Assembly: GCA_947088345.1 (NCBI GenBank)
Contig: CAMUGE010000009.1
Location: 1-64,000, forward strand
From: an uncultured Roseburia sp.
GTDB taxonomy: Bacteria > Bacillota > Clostridia > Lachnospirales > Lachnospiraceae
DNA: 64,000 bases
Direction of reading: 5' to 3'
Shown here: piece after piece, positions 6,889 through 16,197 of the stretch
Layout: each line of letters begins with the position of its first letter
How positions within the stretch are numbered: position 1 is the stretch's first letter
Program-made: the position numbers and the translations under genes
Notes under the pieces: generated by a model
What the model saw: the letters and a program-made list of their open reading frames with translations, nothing else
Told to the model about the DNA's origin: nothing
The model's database searches: none

Positions 6889-9800
6889 ATGAACAGACAG
6901 AGCAAGAAATTTTATGCGAAATACGGATGTCGTTTTGCGGCTTTTGCACTTGCTGCGGCAATGACAGTCGGGGAACTGCATGCAGGTACGGTCTTTGTAT
7001 CCGCAGAAGAGACAGGCGGCGTGTGGAAGAAAGAGATAGAGTCCGCACTGCATGGCGTACAGAAAGCAGAAAGCGAAGCAGGGGATTATGCCGGCGCCAA
7101 AGATGCATTAAAAAAAGCATATGATTCCTTAGAGGGCGCAAGGCATGTCGACGGACTTAAGGTTTCCGAGGTGGGTACAGACTACATAAAGCTGCAGTGG
7201 AACGCGTTTGACATGACGGGGAATCTGTTTACAGACGATGACGAATTATTGGGCTACAATGTCTACTGGGCGGACACAAATGAAGAAACGACGAAATTCC
7301 AGCTTCTTGATGCAAACGGAAATAACTATAACGGCAGTAATCCAACGATTGCCGCAGGCGATGCACAGGTTAGCGGCGGCGTCGTGACATTTACGGTAAA
7401 AATGCCCACATTCAGACATCTTTATTTTAAGGTGGCGATCGTGACAAAGGCGCTTGGGGCGGAAACACAGACAGATGCCGTTATGTCTCCGACTGCAGTT
7501 GATTACGATACGCAGATAGAAAGCTTAAGCCGCGGCATGACCGCAACCGTGGTTTCAAACGGAATCTATTTAAACTGGAGATATCTTATTGATGATCTGG
7601 ACGGCGGATACACTGCGACAGGACTTACAGGCAATACATTTCATGTATACCGCAAACGTAACGGCGCCGCAGACAGCGCCGAAGAATCCCAAAAATGGAT
7701 CAAAATCGCAGAGGTAAAAAACAGCACCAACTATCTGGACGAGGGCAGGACTGTTTTAAAAGAGGATACCTATAAACTTGTTCCGGTAGATCAAAACGGG
7801 CAGGAAATTTCCGGACTGGCAGTCACAGATTATACGATATTCAAAGAAGAGACGACATATAATGCCGGAAAAGACGTCGCATATCTGGAAATACCGTTGC
7901 AAAAACCACAGGCCACGACAATCCGGGAGACATACGGAGTGACAGAATTATCACTGGGGAAAAATTTAGGAGACAACCCGGTTTCGGAAGCCGGATATCG
8001 GACTGCAGACGATGAGATTACTTACAGCGCAAAAGATACGACGGTAGTCGATGTGGACAATGACGGTGAATATGAATATCTGGTAGAGTGGGACCCGTCT
8101 TACGGAACGGATGTATCCACACAGGGTTACACCGGAAAACAGTACATAGACTGCTATGAGCTGGACGGAACACTGCGCTGGAGACTTGATCTTGGCGTCA
8201 ATATTCGATCCGGATCGCATTATACCGAGATGGGCGCGTTCGACTATGAGGGTGACGGAAAAGCGGAACTGATGATAAAGACAGCGCCGGGCAGCAGGGT
8301 GATACGCTATGCGCTGAACGCAGACGGGAAAAATGAATTAAACGACGACGGAAGCTTAAAAGTCGTATCGGAGGATTATATCACGATACCGGCGGAAGAC
8401 AAAGCGGCCGGCGTCACAGATCAGAGCAGCTATGTATACACCGCATCGGATTACAGAAACCATCTGATTGAAATGTTCAAAGACTGGGGCACATGGGGCA
8501 GTTATTCGGAGGAAACGAGGAAAGCTGCCATTATGGGACATTGGGATGCAAATCTGGTCAATCTGCTTACCGTTTCCGAAAAATGGAACGAGAGCACATT
8601 TTATACCGGGATCGCCAAATTCGGCGGGGATACAAACGGAAATGTGACAATTGAGCTGACCGGTGAGAAAGAAGCAGATCTGGAAAACCTTGAGAAAGTC
8701 ATTGCAGCAAATCAGATCGGGCAGGAGGAAGCGGATAAACTGCGCAGTTCTGTTTGCGCACACTATGACGAGGGAGCCGCGCTGGTAAATGTCAGCGTGC
8801 GCGACGAAAACGGCGATCTGCAGTATACGATGCAAAACAGTGCAAAAGTAAGCCAGTATCCGCTTATGAAGACAGTGCTGGTCAGCGAAGTAAAAAATTA
8901 TCCGACAGGCGAGGGCAAATCGGTTGATCTTTCCGGCGTGGCAGAAAAAAGCGGTGGTTATACGCAGGAAGAAGCAGAGCTCCTCGCCGATTATTTCCTC
9001 GGACATTATCAGTACCGGATGCCAAAACATGACTTAAATGCATGGGAGGGTTATATCATTTCAGGGCCGGAATATATCACGCTGTTTGACTGCGAGACAG
9101 GCGCGGAGCTGGATACGCAGCCCTGGTATTACGGGCGTGAAGATGACGGAATGCTCTGGGGCGATTATGCATTGAATAATATTGAGCCAGGCAACCGCTG
9201 CGACCGATTTAACGTTGCAATGGCATATCTGGACGGTAAGACGCCTGCCTGTGTTATGGGACGAGGTTATTATACGAGAACAACAATGGCTGCATATAAT
9301 GTCATTCGTGAAAATGGCCAAAGAAAACTGAATGTCGTAGATGCGATTGATTCCGGATGGACCGTAATGGATAACCCGTTTAATTCCAATCCGCACGGCA
9401 TGGACGGATGCGATGAAAAGAACGGGGAACTTGCAAGTCAGGGGGATCATTACATCGCAGTAGCCGATGTCAATCTTGACGGACGCCAGGATATTATCAA
9501 CGGCGGAGCGATTGTATCTTATGATATGGCATTGAAAAAACTCTACGTGTACAGTTCCGGCGGCGATTACTTAGACGGCGGAAACGACGATCCGGAAACG
9601 ACAAGAGGATGGGCAAAATACGGTCATGGGGATGCGATCCATATTACCGATATGGATCCGGATCACCCGGGGCTTGAGATTGCATCCTGTTTCGAGGGCG
9701 CTATGGCAGCGCCGTATAACTGGGCAGTGCGTGATGCAAGGACAAATACCGTATTGTTTGGCGACCCGGGAACGGAAGATTTTGCACGTCTGATGATCGG

Positions 9801-12800
9801 CGATGTTATGCCTGATGTCAAAGGACTGGAAGTGACAACAGGCTATGCGGCAAACGGAGAAAAAATCACATTGCCGAACCGCAGCATGCACACCAACATG
9901 AATATCCGCTGGGCAGCCGATATGACAACGCAGTTTTTCGGCGGTGAGGGAAACCGGGACAATGTTGTGATACTCGGAGCAAAAGACGGCGTCAGATATG
10001 ATTTTGTCACCTTAAAAGGCTGTGGCGTAAACGGTACAAAAGGTACGCCGGATCTTATGGCGGATTTGTTTGGAGATGCAAGGGATGAGATACTGATACG
10101 TACATTGGATTCTTCTGCGCTGCGTATCTATATGAATACGGAAGTATCCAAACACAAGAATTATACACTGATGCAGAATCCGCAGTATCGCGCAGGCGCG
10201 GCATCCCAAAATTCTTCCTACAGTCAGCCGCCGTATCCGGATTACTATTATGCAAGTGATACAAACTGGAAATATGTCACGATTCCGAATCAGAAGAAAG
10301 ACCAGGAGCCGGGGGCAGTGACAAAAGTGTGGACGGACGACAGAGAGAAAGAAGCAGGGCAGGACTGGCAGATTGACAAAGCCGATGACGAAGAAGAGAT
10401 GCCGGAGCCTGAGGCGCCGGATCCTGACGAAGCGACAGGCGCACTGCTCTGGTCGGAAGATTTTGAGGGTGAAACACATCGGTTTCAGCTGCTTACGGCA
10501 GGAAACAGCGCCAATGAATGGCATGAGATGGATACGGCAATCGTCAATCAAAATAAGAGCGGCCGGATCTATGGAGTCGGCGCAAACGGCAGTGCAAATG
10601 TCGGTACACAGGCGGCAGGGCTTAGCCGGACAGACGGGATAAAGGATGCGGACAGTGTTGTGGTGTCGTTAGATATCCGGCTGGATGCGATTGAAAAATG
10701 GTCGGGCAGGAAATCATTTTTCTCCCTTTTGGGAACGGCACAGGAAAATGAAGTGACGGCTTCCGGAGATTATACGCTGAATAATGAAAGCCAGATTTTG
10801 ACAATTGCAGCATCCGGTTCGGACGGCACAGGCAACAACACCGGAGACGGCTGGTGGGAGACGATTACATTAAATGTGGAAAACATCAGAGAGAAAGCCA
10901 TTGTCGGAGGATACGGCACACAAAACACAAGCAATGGGGAATCCGGAGGAAAAGGCGGCTTAAATCGGGATACAACCGGATGGATGCGCCTGATCGCGGC
11001 GATTGACTTTCAAAATGCACAGGTGGACGTCGTATTAAAGCGCATCTCGGATAAAAGTGATATTTTCAGGGGTACCGTTCCGTTTGTAAACAGCGGTGTC
11101 AGCCAGTTAGACAGTATTTTTATGAGCGCTTCCAGATCAAAATACGGCGGTGTATTTATCGATAATATTTCGGTCAGGGCAAATGATGCAGCAGAAGCAG
11201 ACATCAATATAGAAAGCCTGTCGATTCATCAGGACAGGGCGGTTGCAAAAGAAGCGGGAAAAACATATAGTGCAGCGGCATGGGCAAATGCCGATACGCA
11301 GGTTGCGGCAATGCTTGTAAAGCTTGGAATGTTTGCGGATAACAGCACGGCAGACGACTATGATGCCGTACTTGTGAACCGGATGCTTTCTACAAAAGAA
11401 GCGCTTGATGCGGTATTGGGTATGCCTTTGGCAGATACGACAGAAGGTGACAGTATTTATGCACTGGCAGAGCAGAAAGTGGATGACGTTAAATATTCGC
11501 AGTCAAGCAGGAACAGACTGGATGCGGCAATGAAGTCATACAAAAATGTGAAAGAGTCTTTGGATATCGCACCATCCGTACAGGCAGCCTGTGAGGTGAC
11601 GGCAGCATGGCTGGCAGGAGTTGATACAGAACATATAACTGCGGCATATTCGAATTACTTTGATTTTAATTATACTGCTGGTGATGAATTTAATGCGATT
11701 GGATGGACGGCAGTCAATGCCGCAAACGAAGACGGACTTTACACTGCAAAAAAAGGTTACGGTGTTATTGAGCGGAGTGCATCCATCGGACGGACCAGAA
11801 ATTCAAATGATCCGCTGTTAAGGGATTTTATGCTGGACGGAGCCTTTACGGCCGATTTGCCGGCAGGCGATTATCAGGCAGTCTTTTATACAGGAGATGA
11901 GGACGCCGGCGGCGATTTTAAGGCGGCGCTGTATACCGATTATGTAAGCGCGGAAAATCCGGGTAAGCTGCTCAAAGAATCGGAGTCCATAAGGACAGCG
12001 GCTGCAAACTATGGAACGGTTACGGTACCGTTTACAATCCGGGTGGCAAAACCGGTGACAATGAAACTTAAGGGACGTATGAACGCCCTGATTTTAGAGC
12101 AGATTGTCCCGCTCAAAGAAAAGGCGCGCACGATTGAGGATCTGCGGGAGCTTGTCGAGGCAATTGAAGAAGTTGAGATGGAAGAATCGGATTATACGGC
12201 AGCATCCTGGGCTGCGTACAGGCAGGCAGAAGATGCAGCAAAAGCGATTCTGGTACAGGTCATTACCAATCATGAAGCGGTTGGTGAGGAAGAGATCACA
12301 GCAGCTTATCAGGCATTGGACAAAGCATTTGCAAATCTGGCTGATATGACCGGTTTATGGGCAGCAATTGCAGCAGCGGGCAGACTGGACGAAACAGAGT
12401 ATACGCCGGAAAGCTATGCAGCGGTAATGAATGCGCTTGCAGCGGCAAATCAGATACTGGCGAAGGAAAATGCGACAAAAGAAGAACTGGACGCAGCAGC
12501 AGCGGCGTTAAATAACGCCATAGAATCACTGGTAAAAAAAGATCCGTCCGGGGGAGAGGAAACAAAAGCCGATAAGAGCAAACTGGACGCGGCGATCCTT
12601 GCGGCAGGCAACCTTGCGGAAGCAGACTATACACCGGAAAGCTACGCAAAGGTAACGGAAGCGCTGGCAGAAGCAAACAGAGTGAAGGCAGATGACAATG
12701 CAGAGCAGGCAGAAGTGGACGTAGCGGCGAAAGCATTAAACAACGCGATCGCATCGCTTGTAAAGAAAGATCCGTCCGGGGGAGAGGAAACAAAAGCCGA

Positions 12801-13989
12801 TAAGAGCAAACTGGACGCGGCGATCCTTGCGGCAGGCAACCTTGCGGAAGCAGACTATACACCGGAAAGCTACGCAAAGGTAACGGAAGCGCTGGCAGAA
12901 GCAAACAGAGTGAAGGCAGATGACAATGCAGAGCAGGCAGAAGTGGACGTAGCGGCGAAAGCATTAAACAACGCGATCGCATCGCTTGTAAAGAAAGATC
13001 CGTCCGGGGGAGAGGAAACAAAAGCCGATAAGAGCAAACTGGACGCGGCGATCCTTGCGGCAGGAAACCTTGCGGAAGCAGACTATACGCCGGAAAGCTA
13101 CGCAAAGGTAACGGAAGCGCTGGCGGAAGCGACTCGAGTGAAAGCAGATGAAACGGCAACGCAGGCGGTTGTAGATGCGGCGGCGAAAGCATTAAACGAT
13201 GCGATTGCAGGACTTGTGAAAAAAACGGCAGGTTCGTCGGGAACGACAGGAAACACACCGGCGAAAGGAGAGAAACTCATTCCGGCAAGCGGCGATTTAA
13301 AAGCTTCTTATATTGTAACCTCGACGGGAAAGAACAAAACCGTTGAGTATAAGGGCACTAAAGCGGCAAAAGCTGTAATCCCAGCCACTGTTAAGGGCGC
13401 AGACGGTACAATTTATAAAGTAACATCCATAGCGACAAGTGCATGCAAAGGCAGTAAGCAGATCAAATCTGTTACCATCGGCAGCAATGTAACAAAAATC
13501 GGAAAAAATGCATTTGCAAATTGTACAAAACTGGAAAACGTTACCATCGGGAAGAGCGTGACGTCCATAGGGGTAAGTGCATTCAGCGGAAATAAAAAAT
13601 TAACGACGGTAAAGTTTGGCGCGAAAGTAACATCCATTGGATCAGGCGCATTCAAAGGATGTACGTCATTAAAGACAGTATCTCTCCCGAACAGCGTAAA
13701 AACCATCGGTGCAAACGCTTTTTCCGGATGTACAACACTGAAAAAAGTTACAATGGGAACAACTAAAAAATCAGCGCTGCAGACGATTGGCAAATCAGCG
13801 TTTCGCGGGGATACGAAACTTGGTACAGTGGTGATTAAATCCACAAAAGTAAAGAGCATCGGGGCAGGTGCATTTAAAAATATCAAAAAGACAGCAAAAT
13901 TTACGGTTCCGAAGAATAAGAAAAAGAATTATACCACATATCTGAAAAAGGCCGGAGTGACTTCAAAGATGAAGATTATCGGTAAATAA
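6889..13989 (+). CDS. Secreted multidomain rhamnogalacturonan lyase, PL11 family
   Basis: A 2366-residue secreted protein. It has a signal peptide with probable cleavage after VSA near residue 44, an FN3-like region (about 80-330), and a PL11 rhamnogalacturonan lyase domain (about 340-1135). The PL11 domain shows TVVDVDNDGEYEYLVEWDPS, RSGSHYTEMGAFDYEGDGKAE and GHGDAIHITDMDPDHPGLE, calcium-loop repeats typical of YesW/YesX. A jelly-roll carbohydrate-binding module follows (about 1190-1440), then a second binding-like module (about 1585-1740), four or more FIVAR helical repeats (about 1745-2120) and a BspA-type LRR_5 domain (2125-2366). No LPXTG sorting signal is present; surface retention may use the basic C-terminus or the repeats. 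PL11 enzymes cleave the RG-I backbone by beta-elimination. The start has GGAGGG at 9 bases. Confidence 0.9.
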   Translation: MNRQSKKFYAKYGCRFAAFALAAAMTVGELHAGTVFVSAEETGGVWKKEIESALHGVQKAESEAGDYAGAKDALKKAYDSLEGARHVDGLKVSEVGTDYIKLQWNAFDMTGNLFTDDDELLGYNVYWADTNEETTKFQLLDANGNNYNGSNPTIAAGDAQVSGGVVTFTVKMPTFRHLYFKVAIVTKALGAETQTDAVMSPTAVDYDTQIESLSRGMTATVVSNGIYLNWRYLIDDLDGGYTATGLTGNTFHVYRKRNGAADSAEESQKWIKIAEVKNSTNYLDEGRTVLKEDTYKLVPVDQNGQEISGLAVTDYTIFKEETTYNAGKDVAYLEIPLQKPQATTIRETYGVTELSLGKNLGDNPVSEAGYRTADDEITYSAKDTTVVDVDNDGEYEYLVEWDPSYGTDVSTQGYTGKQYIDCYELDGTLRWRLDLGVNIRSGSHYTEMGAFDYEGDGKAELMIKTAPGSRVIRYALNADGKNELNDDGSLKVVSEDYITIPAEDKAAGVTDQSSYVYTASDYRNHLIEMFKDWGTWGSYSEETRKAAIMGHWDANLVNLLTVSEKWNESTFYTGIAKFGGDTNGNVTIELTGEKEADLENLEKVIAANQIGQEEADKLRSSVCAHYDEGAALVNVSVRDENGDLQYTMQNSAKVSQYPLMKTVLVSEVKNYPTGEGKSVDLSGVAEKSGGYTQEEAELLADYFLGHYQYRMPKHDLNAWEGYIISGPEYITLFDCETGAELDTQPWYYGREDDGMLWGDYALNNIEPGNRCDRFNVAMAYLDGKTPACVMGRGYYTRTTMAAYNVIRENGQRKLNVVDAIDSGWTVMDNPFNSNPHGMDGCDEKNGELASQGDHYIAVADVNLDGRQDIINGGAIVSYDMALKKLYVYSSGGDYLDGGNDDPETTRGWAKYGHGDAIHITDMDPDHPGLEIASCFEGAMAAPYNWAVRDARTNTVLFGDPGTEDFARLMIGDVMPDVKGLEVTTGYAANGEKITLPNRSMHTNMNIRWAADMTTQFFGGEGNRDNVVILGAKDGVRYDFVTLKGCGVNGTKGTPDLMADLFGDARDEILIRTLDSSALRIYMNTEVSKHKNYTLMQNPQYRAGAASQNSSYSQPPYPDYYYASDTNWKYVTIPNQKKDQEPGAVTKVWTDDREKEAGQDWQIDKADDEEEMPEPEAPDPDEATGALLWSEDFEGETHRFQLLTAGNSANEWHEMDTAIVNQNKSGRIYGVGANGSANVGTQAAGLSRTDGIKDADSVVVSLDIRLDAIEKWSGRKSFFSLLGTAQENEVTASGDYTLNNESQILTIAASGSDGTGNNTGDGWWETITLNVENIREKAIVGGYGTQNTSNGESGGKGGLNRDTTGWMRLIAAIDFQNAQVDVVLKRISDKSDIFRGTVPFVNSGVSQLDSIFMSASRSKYGGVFIDNISVRANDAAEADINIESLSIHQDRAVAKEAGKTYSAAAWANADTQVAAMLVKLGMFADNSTADDYDAVLVNRMLSTKEALDAVLGMPLADTTEGDSIYALAEQKVDDVKYSQSSRNRLDAAMKSYKNVKESLDIAPSVQAACEVTAAWLAGVDTEHITAAYSNYFDFNYTAGDEFNAIGWTAVNAANEDGLYTAKKGYGVIERSASIGRTRNSNDPLLRDFMLDGAFTADLPAGDYQAVFYTGDEDAGGDFKAALYTDYVSAENPGKLLKESESIRTAAANYGTVTVPFTIRVAKPVTMKLKGRMNALILEQIVPLKEKARTIEDLRELVEAIEEVEMEESDYTAASWAAYRQAEDAAKAILVQVITNHEAVGEEEITAAYQALDKAFANLADMTGLWAAIAAAGRLDETEYTPESYAAVMNALAAANQILAKENATKEELDAAAAALNNAIESLVKKDPSGGEETKADKSKLDAAILAAGNLAEADYTPESYAKVTEALAEANRVKADDNAEQAEVDVAAKALNNAIASLVKKDPSGGEETKADKSKLDAAILAAGNLAEADYTPESYAKVTEALAEANRVKADDNAEQAEVDVAAKALNNAIASLVKKDPSGGEETKADKSKLDAAILAAGNLAEADYTPESYAKVTEALAEATRVKADETATQAVVDAAAKALNDAIAGLVKKTAGSSGTTGNTPAKGEKLIPASGDLKASYIVTSTGKNKTVEYKGTKAAKAVIPATVKGADGTIYKVTSIATSACKGSKQIKSVTIGSNVTKIGKNAFANCTKLENVTIGKSVTSIGVSAFSGNKKLTTVKFGAKVTSIGSGAFKGCTSLKTVSLPNSVKTIGANAFSGCTTLKKVTMGTTKKSALQTIGKSAFRGDTKLGTVVIKSTKVKSIGAGAFKNIKKTAKFTVPKNKKKNYTTYLKKAGVTSKMKIIGK
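12541..13224 (+). repeat. Three tandem 228-bp repeats within the PL11 gene
   Basis: Units start at 12541, 12769 and 12997, each encoding a 76-residue FIVAR repeat. Units 1 and 2 look identical by eye. Unit 3 is the same until about 13125, then diverges. The in-frame period and near identity point to recent duplication or gene conversion. Confidence 0.92.
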
Positions 13990-14148
13990 AAATAGTAATG
14001 CATGGCGCACATGGTTCTCCTTTTGAATTATATGGTTATCAGACTTATAATGCAAAAGGGTGCCATATGCGCTATTGCAGAATATGAACTGTTATTTAAT
14101 TTTTTGAAAAAATACAGGCGCAGGGCATTGCGCGGAAATGAGGAAGAC

Positions 14149-16152
14149 ATGGCGCTATATATCGGAGCAAATTACCATCCGCATGACTGGGACAAAAAAC
14201 GGTGGGAAACAGATATTGCGTTAATGAAACAGGCGGGCTTTACCACAATACGGGTCGGACATTTATGCTGGGACAGCTTTGAACCGGACGAGGGCGTATA
14301 CACATTTGAGTGGTTCGATAAATTTATGGATTTGCTGGATGTGGCCGGAATCGGGGCAGTGCTGGATGTATCCATGCGCCCGGCGCCCGTCTGGGTGCAC
14401 AAACTTTGTCCAGGCTGTAATCTATACAGCAAAGGCGGCAATATGCAGCCATCCATCCACCGCTATATGGAAGATGTGGCCGACCCTTCCTATCAGCATT
14501 ATGCGTTTCGGTTTGCAAAAATTCTTACAAATCGTTACAAAAATCATCCGGCGTTGGCGGCATTTGGCCTGTGCAACGAGATCGGAAGCGGAGCGTTATC
14601 TTTTTCCCCACAGAGCAGGCAGCGGTTTATACAGTGGTTAAAACATAAATACGCTACGGTGGAACAGCTGAACCGTGCATGGGCCACAAGACGCTGGTGC
14701 AGAAAGCTGACGGCTTTTGAGGATGTGGTATTTCCGGAAAATGAGCTCTTTTTGGGCGCTCCGGAGGCATGGCTTGATATGCGGCGGTTTTTTGCCGAGA
14801 TGACTGGCGATTTTATGGTAAAATTAAAAGAAACCGTTGAGGAATGCGGGATAAATGTTTCGCATTCTTCCAACCATTATGCCGAATTTGATACAAACGG
14901 ATTTGATTACTTAAATACATATGACAAATTTGTGGAATATCCCGGAATCGGTTTTTATCCCGGATATAAAATTACAGAAAAATATTACAGCCTGATGAGC
15001 ACATACAACCAGAGGCTTGCAGAAACAGACAAACCTATGTGGTGTCTGGAATTTCAGTCGGGAAGCGAAGGATGGCATCACGGCCCCTATGGCGCGGTGC
15101 GTATGATGGCAATGCTCTGCCTGCAGAACAGGGCGCAGATGATTTTAGGCTGGACATGGCGTACGATGCTTGCGGGGGAAGAACAATATCTTTCCGGCAT
15201 CTTAGGGCACGACGGACTGCCAACCGTAAATTATCAGGAATACAGACAGATTGCCTCCGACATGAAAAAACTGGAAAAATATGCTTTTCCCTATGTCCCG
15301 GTTCCGGATACGGCTGTGGCATTCAGTTCTGATAACGATTATGTCATCCAGTATGGAACCAGACATTACAAACAAACCTATAGACAGACAAAAACAGAAA
15401 TCCAGAAAACGTTCTTTGATTTAAACAGAGATTATAATGTAATTGGCTTAAAAAACAGAAAGCACGATTACAAACTGCTCATTCTTCCGCAGTATGTACT
15501 GATGTCGCAGGAAGAAGCAGATGAAATACGTAATTTTGTAAAAAACGGGGGCAATGTCATTATGACGGCATACTCCGCAACGGTTGACGAACACAGTCAG
15601 GCGTTTGCCACGCCGCGGCCGGGGCATCTGCAAGATGTATTTGGTATCCGCGTTGCAGGCTTTGACAGAACAGGCGGGGAATGGAAAGAATTTTCGGAAA
15701 ATGTCCGGTTCACAGAAAACGAAAACGGAAAGCATGAATTATTAAAAGTGGCTTCGGATGAGGAATTTTACATTGATGTAGATTATTACGAAGAACTTGA
15801 ACTCCACACCGCCGCGGAATATGCGGCATTTCCCGAGAAAAGATTATGCGCCGTTTCCGTAAACGAGTATGGAAAAGGCAGGGCATATTATATGGCGGCC
15901 GAGACAGATGCAGAATTTTTAAAATGGCTGTTAAGAAAGCTGACACCGGAACTCGGTTTATATGGCGGTCTTTCTGTGCCTGAGGGAATACAGGCAAGGG
16001 AAATCGCAAAGGGACAGAAATTTTATGTGAATACAACCGCTCAGACAATCAAGATATCGTTGGGAAAACCAGGATTTGGCGTATTGTCAGAGAAAGAATA
16101 TGCGGATAAACTCATATTAAAACCTTACGATGCAGAATTAATTATGAACTAA
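14149..16152 (+). CDS. Second GH42-type beta-galactosidase
   Basis: A 667-residue cytoplasmic enzyme of the same family as the one at 4839, though clearly diverged. The N-terminus is IGANYHPHDWDKKRWE. The acid/base glutamate is in FGLCNEIGSG and the nucleophile is probably the glutamate in MWCLEFQSGSEGWHHGP. A trimerisation domain and a short C-terminal domain follow. The ATG at 14149 is preceded by AGGAAG; in-frame codons further upstream lack such a signal and encode an unlikely hydrophobic lead. There is no signal peptide. The GH42 pocket may favour another linkage or an alpha-L-arabinopyranoside, so the two enzymes may divide RG-I side chains between them. The activity difference is inferred only. 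Confidence 0.88.
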   Translation: MALYIGANYHPHDWDKKRWETDIALMKQAGFTTIRVGHLCWDSFEPDEGVYTFEWFDKFMDLLDVAGIGAVLDVSMRPAPVWVHKLCPGCNLYSKGGNMQPSIHRYMEDVADPSYQHYAFRFAKILTNRYKNHPALAAFGLCNEIGSGALSFSPQSRQRFIQWLKHKYATVEQLNRAWATRRWCRKLTAFEDVVFPENELFLGAPEAWLDMRRFFAEMTGDFMVKLKETVEECGINVSHSSNHYAEFDTNGFDYLNTYDKFVEYPGIGFYPGYKITEKYYSLMSTYNQRLAETDKPMWCLEFQSGSEGWHHGPYGAVRMMAMLCLQNRAQMILGWTWRTMLAGEEQYLSGILGHDGLPTVNYQEYRQIASDMKKLEKYAFPYVPVPDTAVAFSSDNDYVIQYGTRHYKQTYRQTKTEIQKTFFDLNRDYNVIGLKNRKHDYKLLILPQYVLMSQEEADEIRNFVKNGGNVIMTAYSATVDEHSQAFATPRPGHLQDVFGIRVAGFDRTGGEWKEFSENVRFTENENGKHELLKVASDEEFYIDVDYYEELELHTAAEYAAFPEKRLCAVSVNEYGKGRAYYMAAETDAEFLKWLLRKLTPELGLYGGLSVPEGIQAREIAKGQKFYVNTTAQTIKISLGKPGFGVLSEKEYADKLILKPYDAELIMN

Positions 16153-16197
16153 AACCGGCGAAAGACGAAAGCGATAAAATGGAGGAGGACAGGGGAA

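Noticed and set aside
8356-9030. 224-codon minus-strand frame within the PL11 gene
   Set aside because: No start signals, and the plus strand is a clear PL11 catalytic domain.
12541-13224. CRISPR array as explanation of the regular repeats
   Set aside because: The 228-bp units are contiguous coding repeats without spacers.
12296-13258. 320-codon open frame on the minus strand rich in Leu, Pro and Ser
   Set aside because: It mirrors the GC-rich FIVAR repeats of the PL11 gene, repeats with the same 228-bp period and has no ribosome binding site.
13260-13989. LPXTG cell-wall sorting signal at the end of the PL11 protein
   Set aside because: The C-terminus ends in a leucine-rich domain with basic residues and lacks both the motif and a hydrophobic tail.
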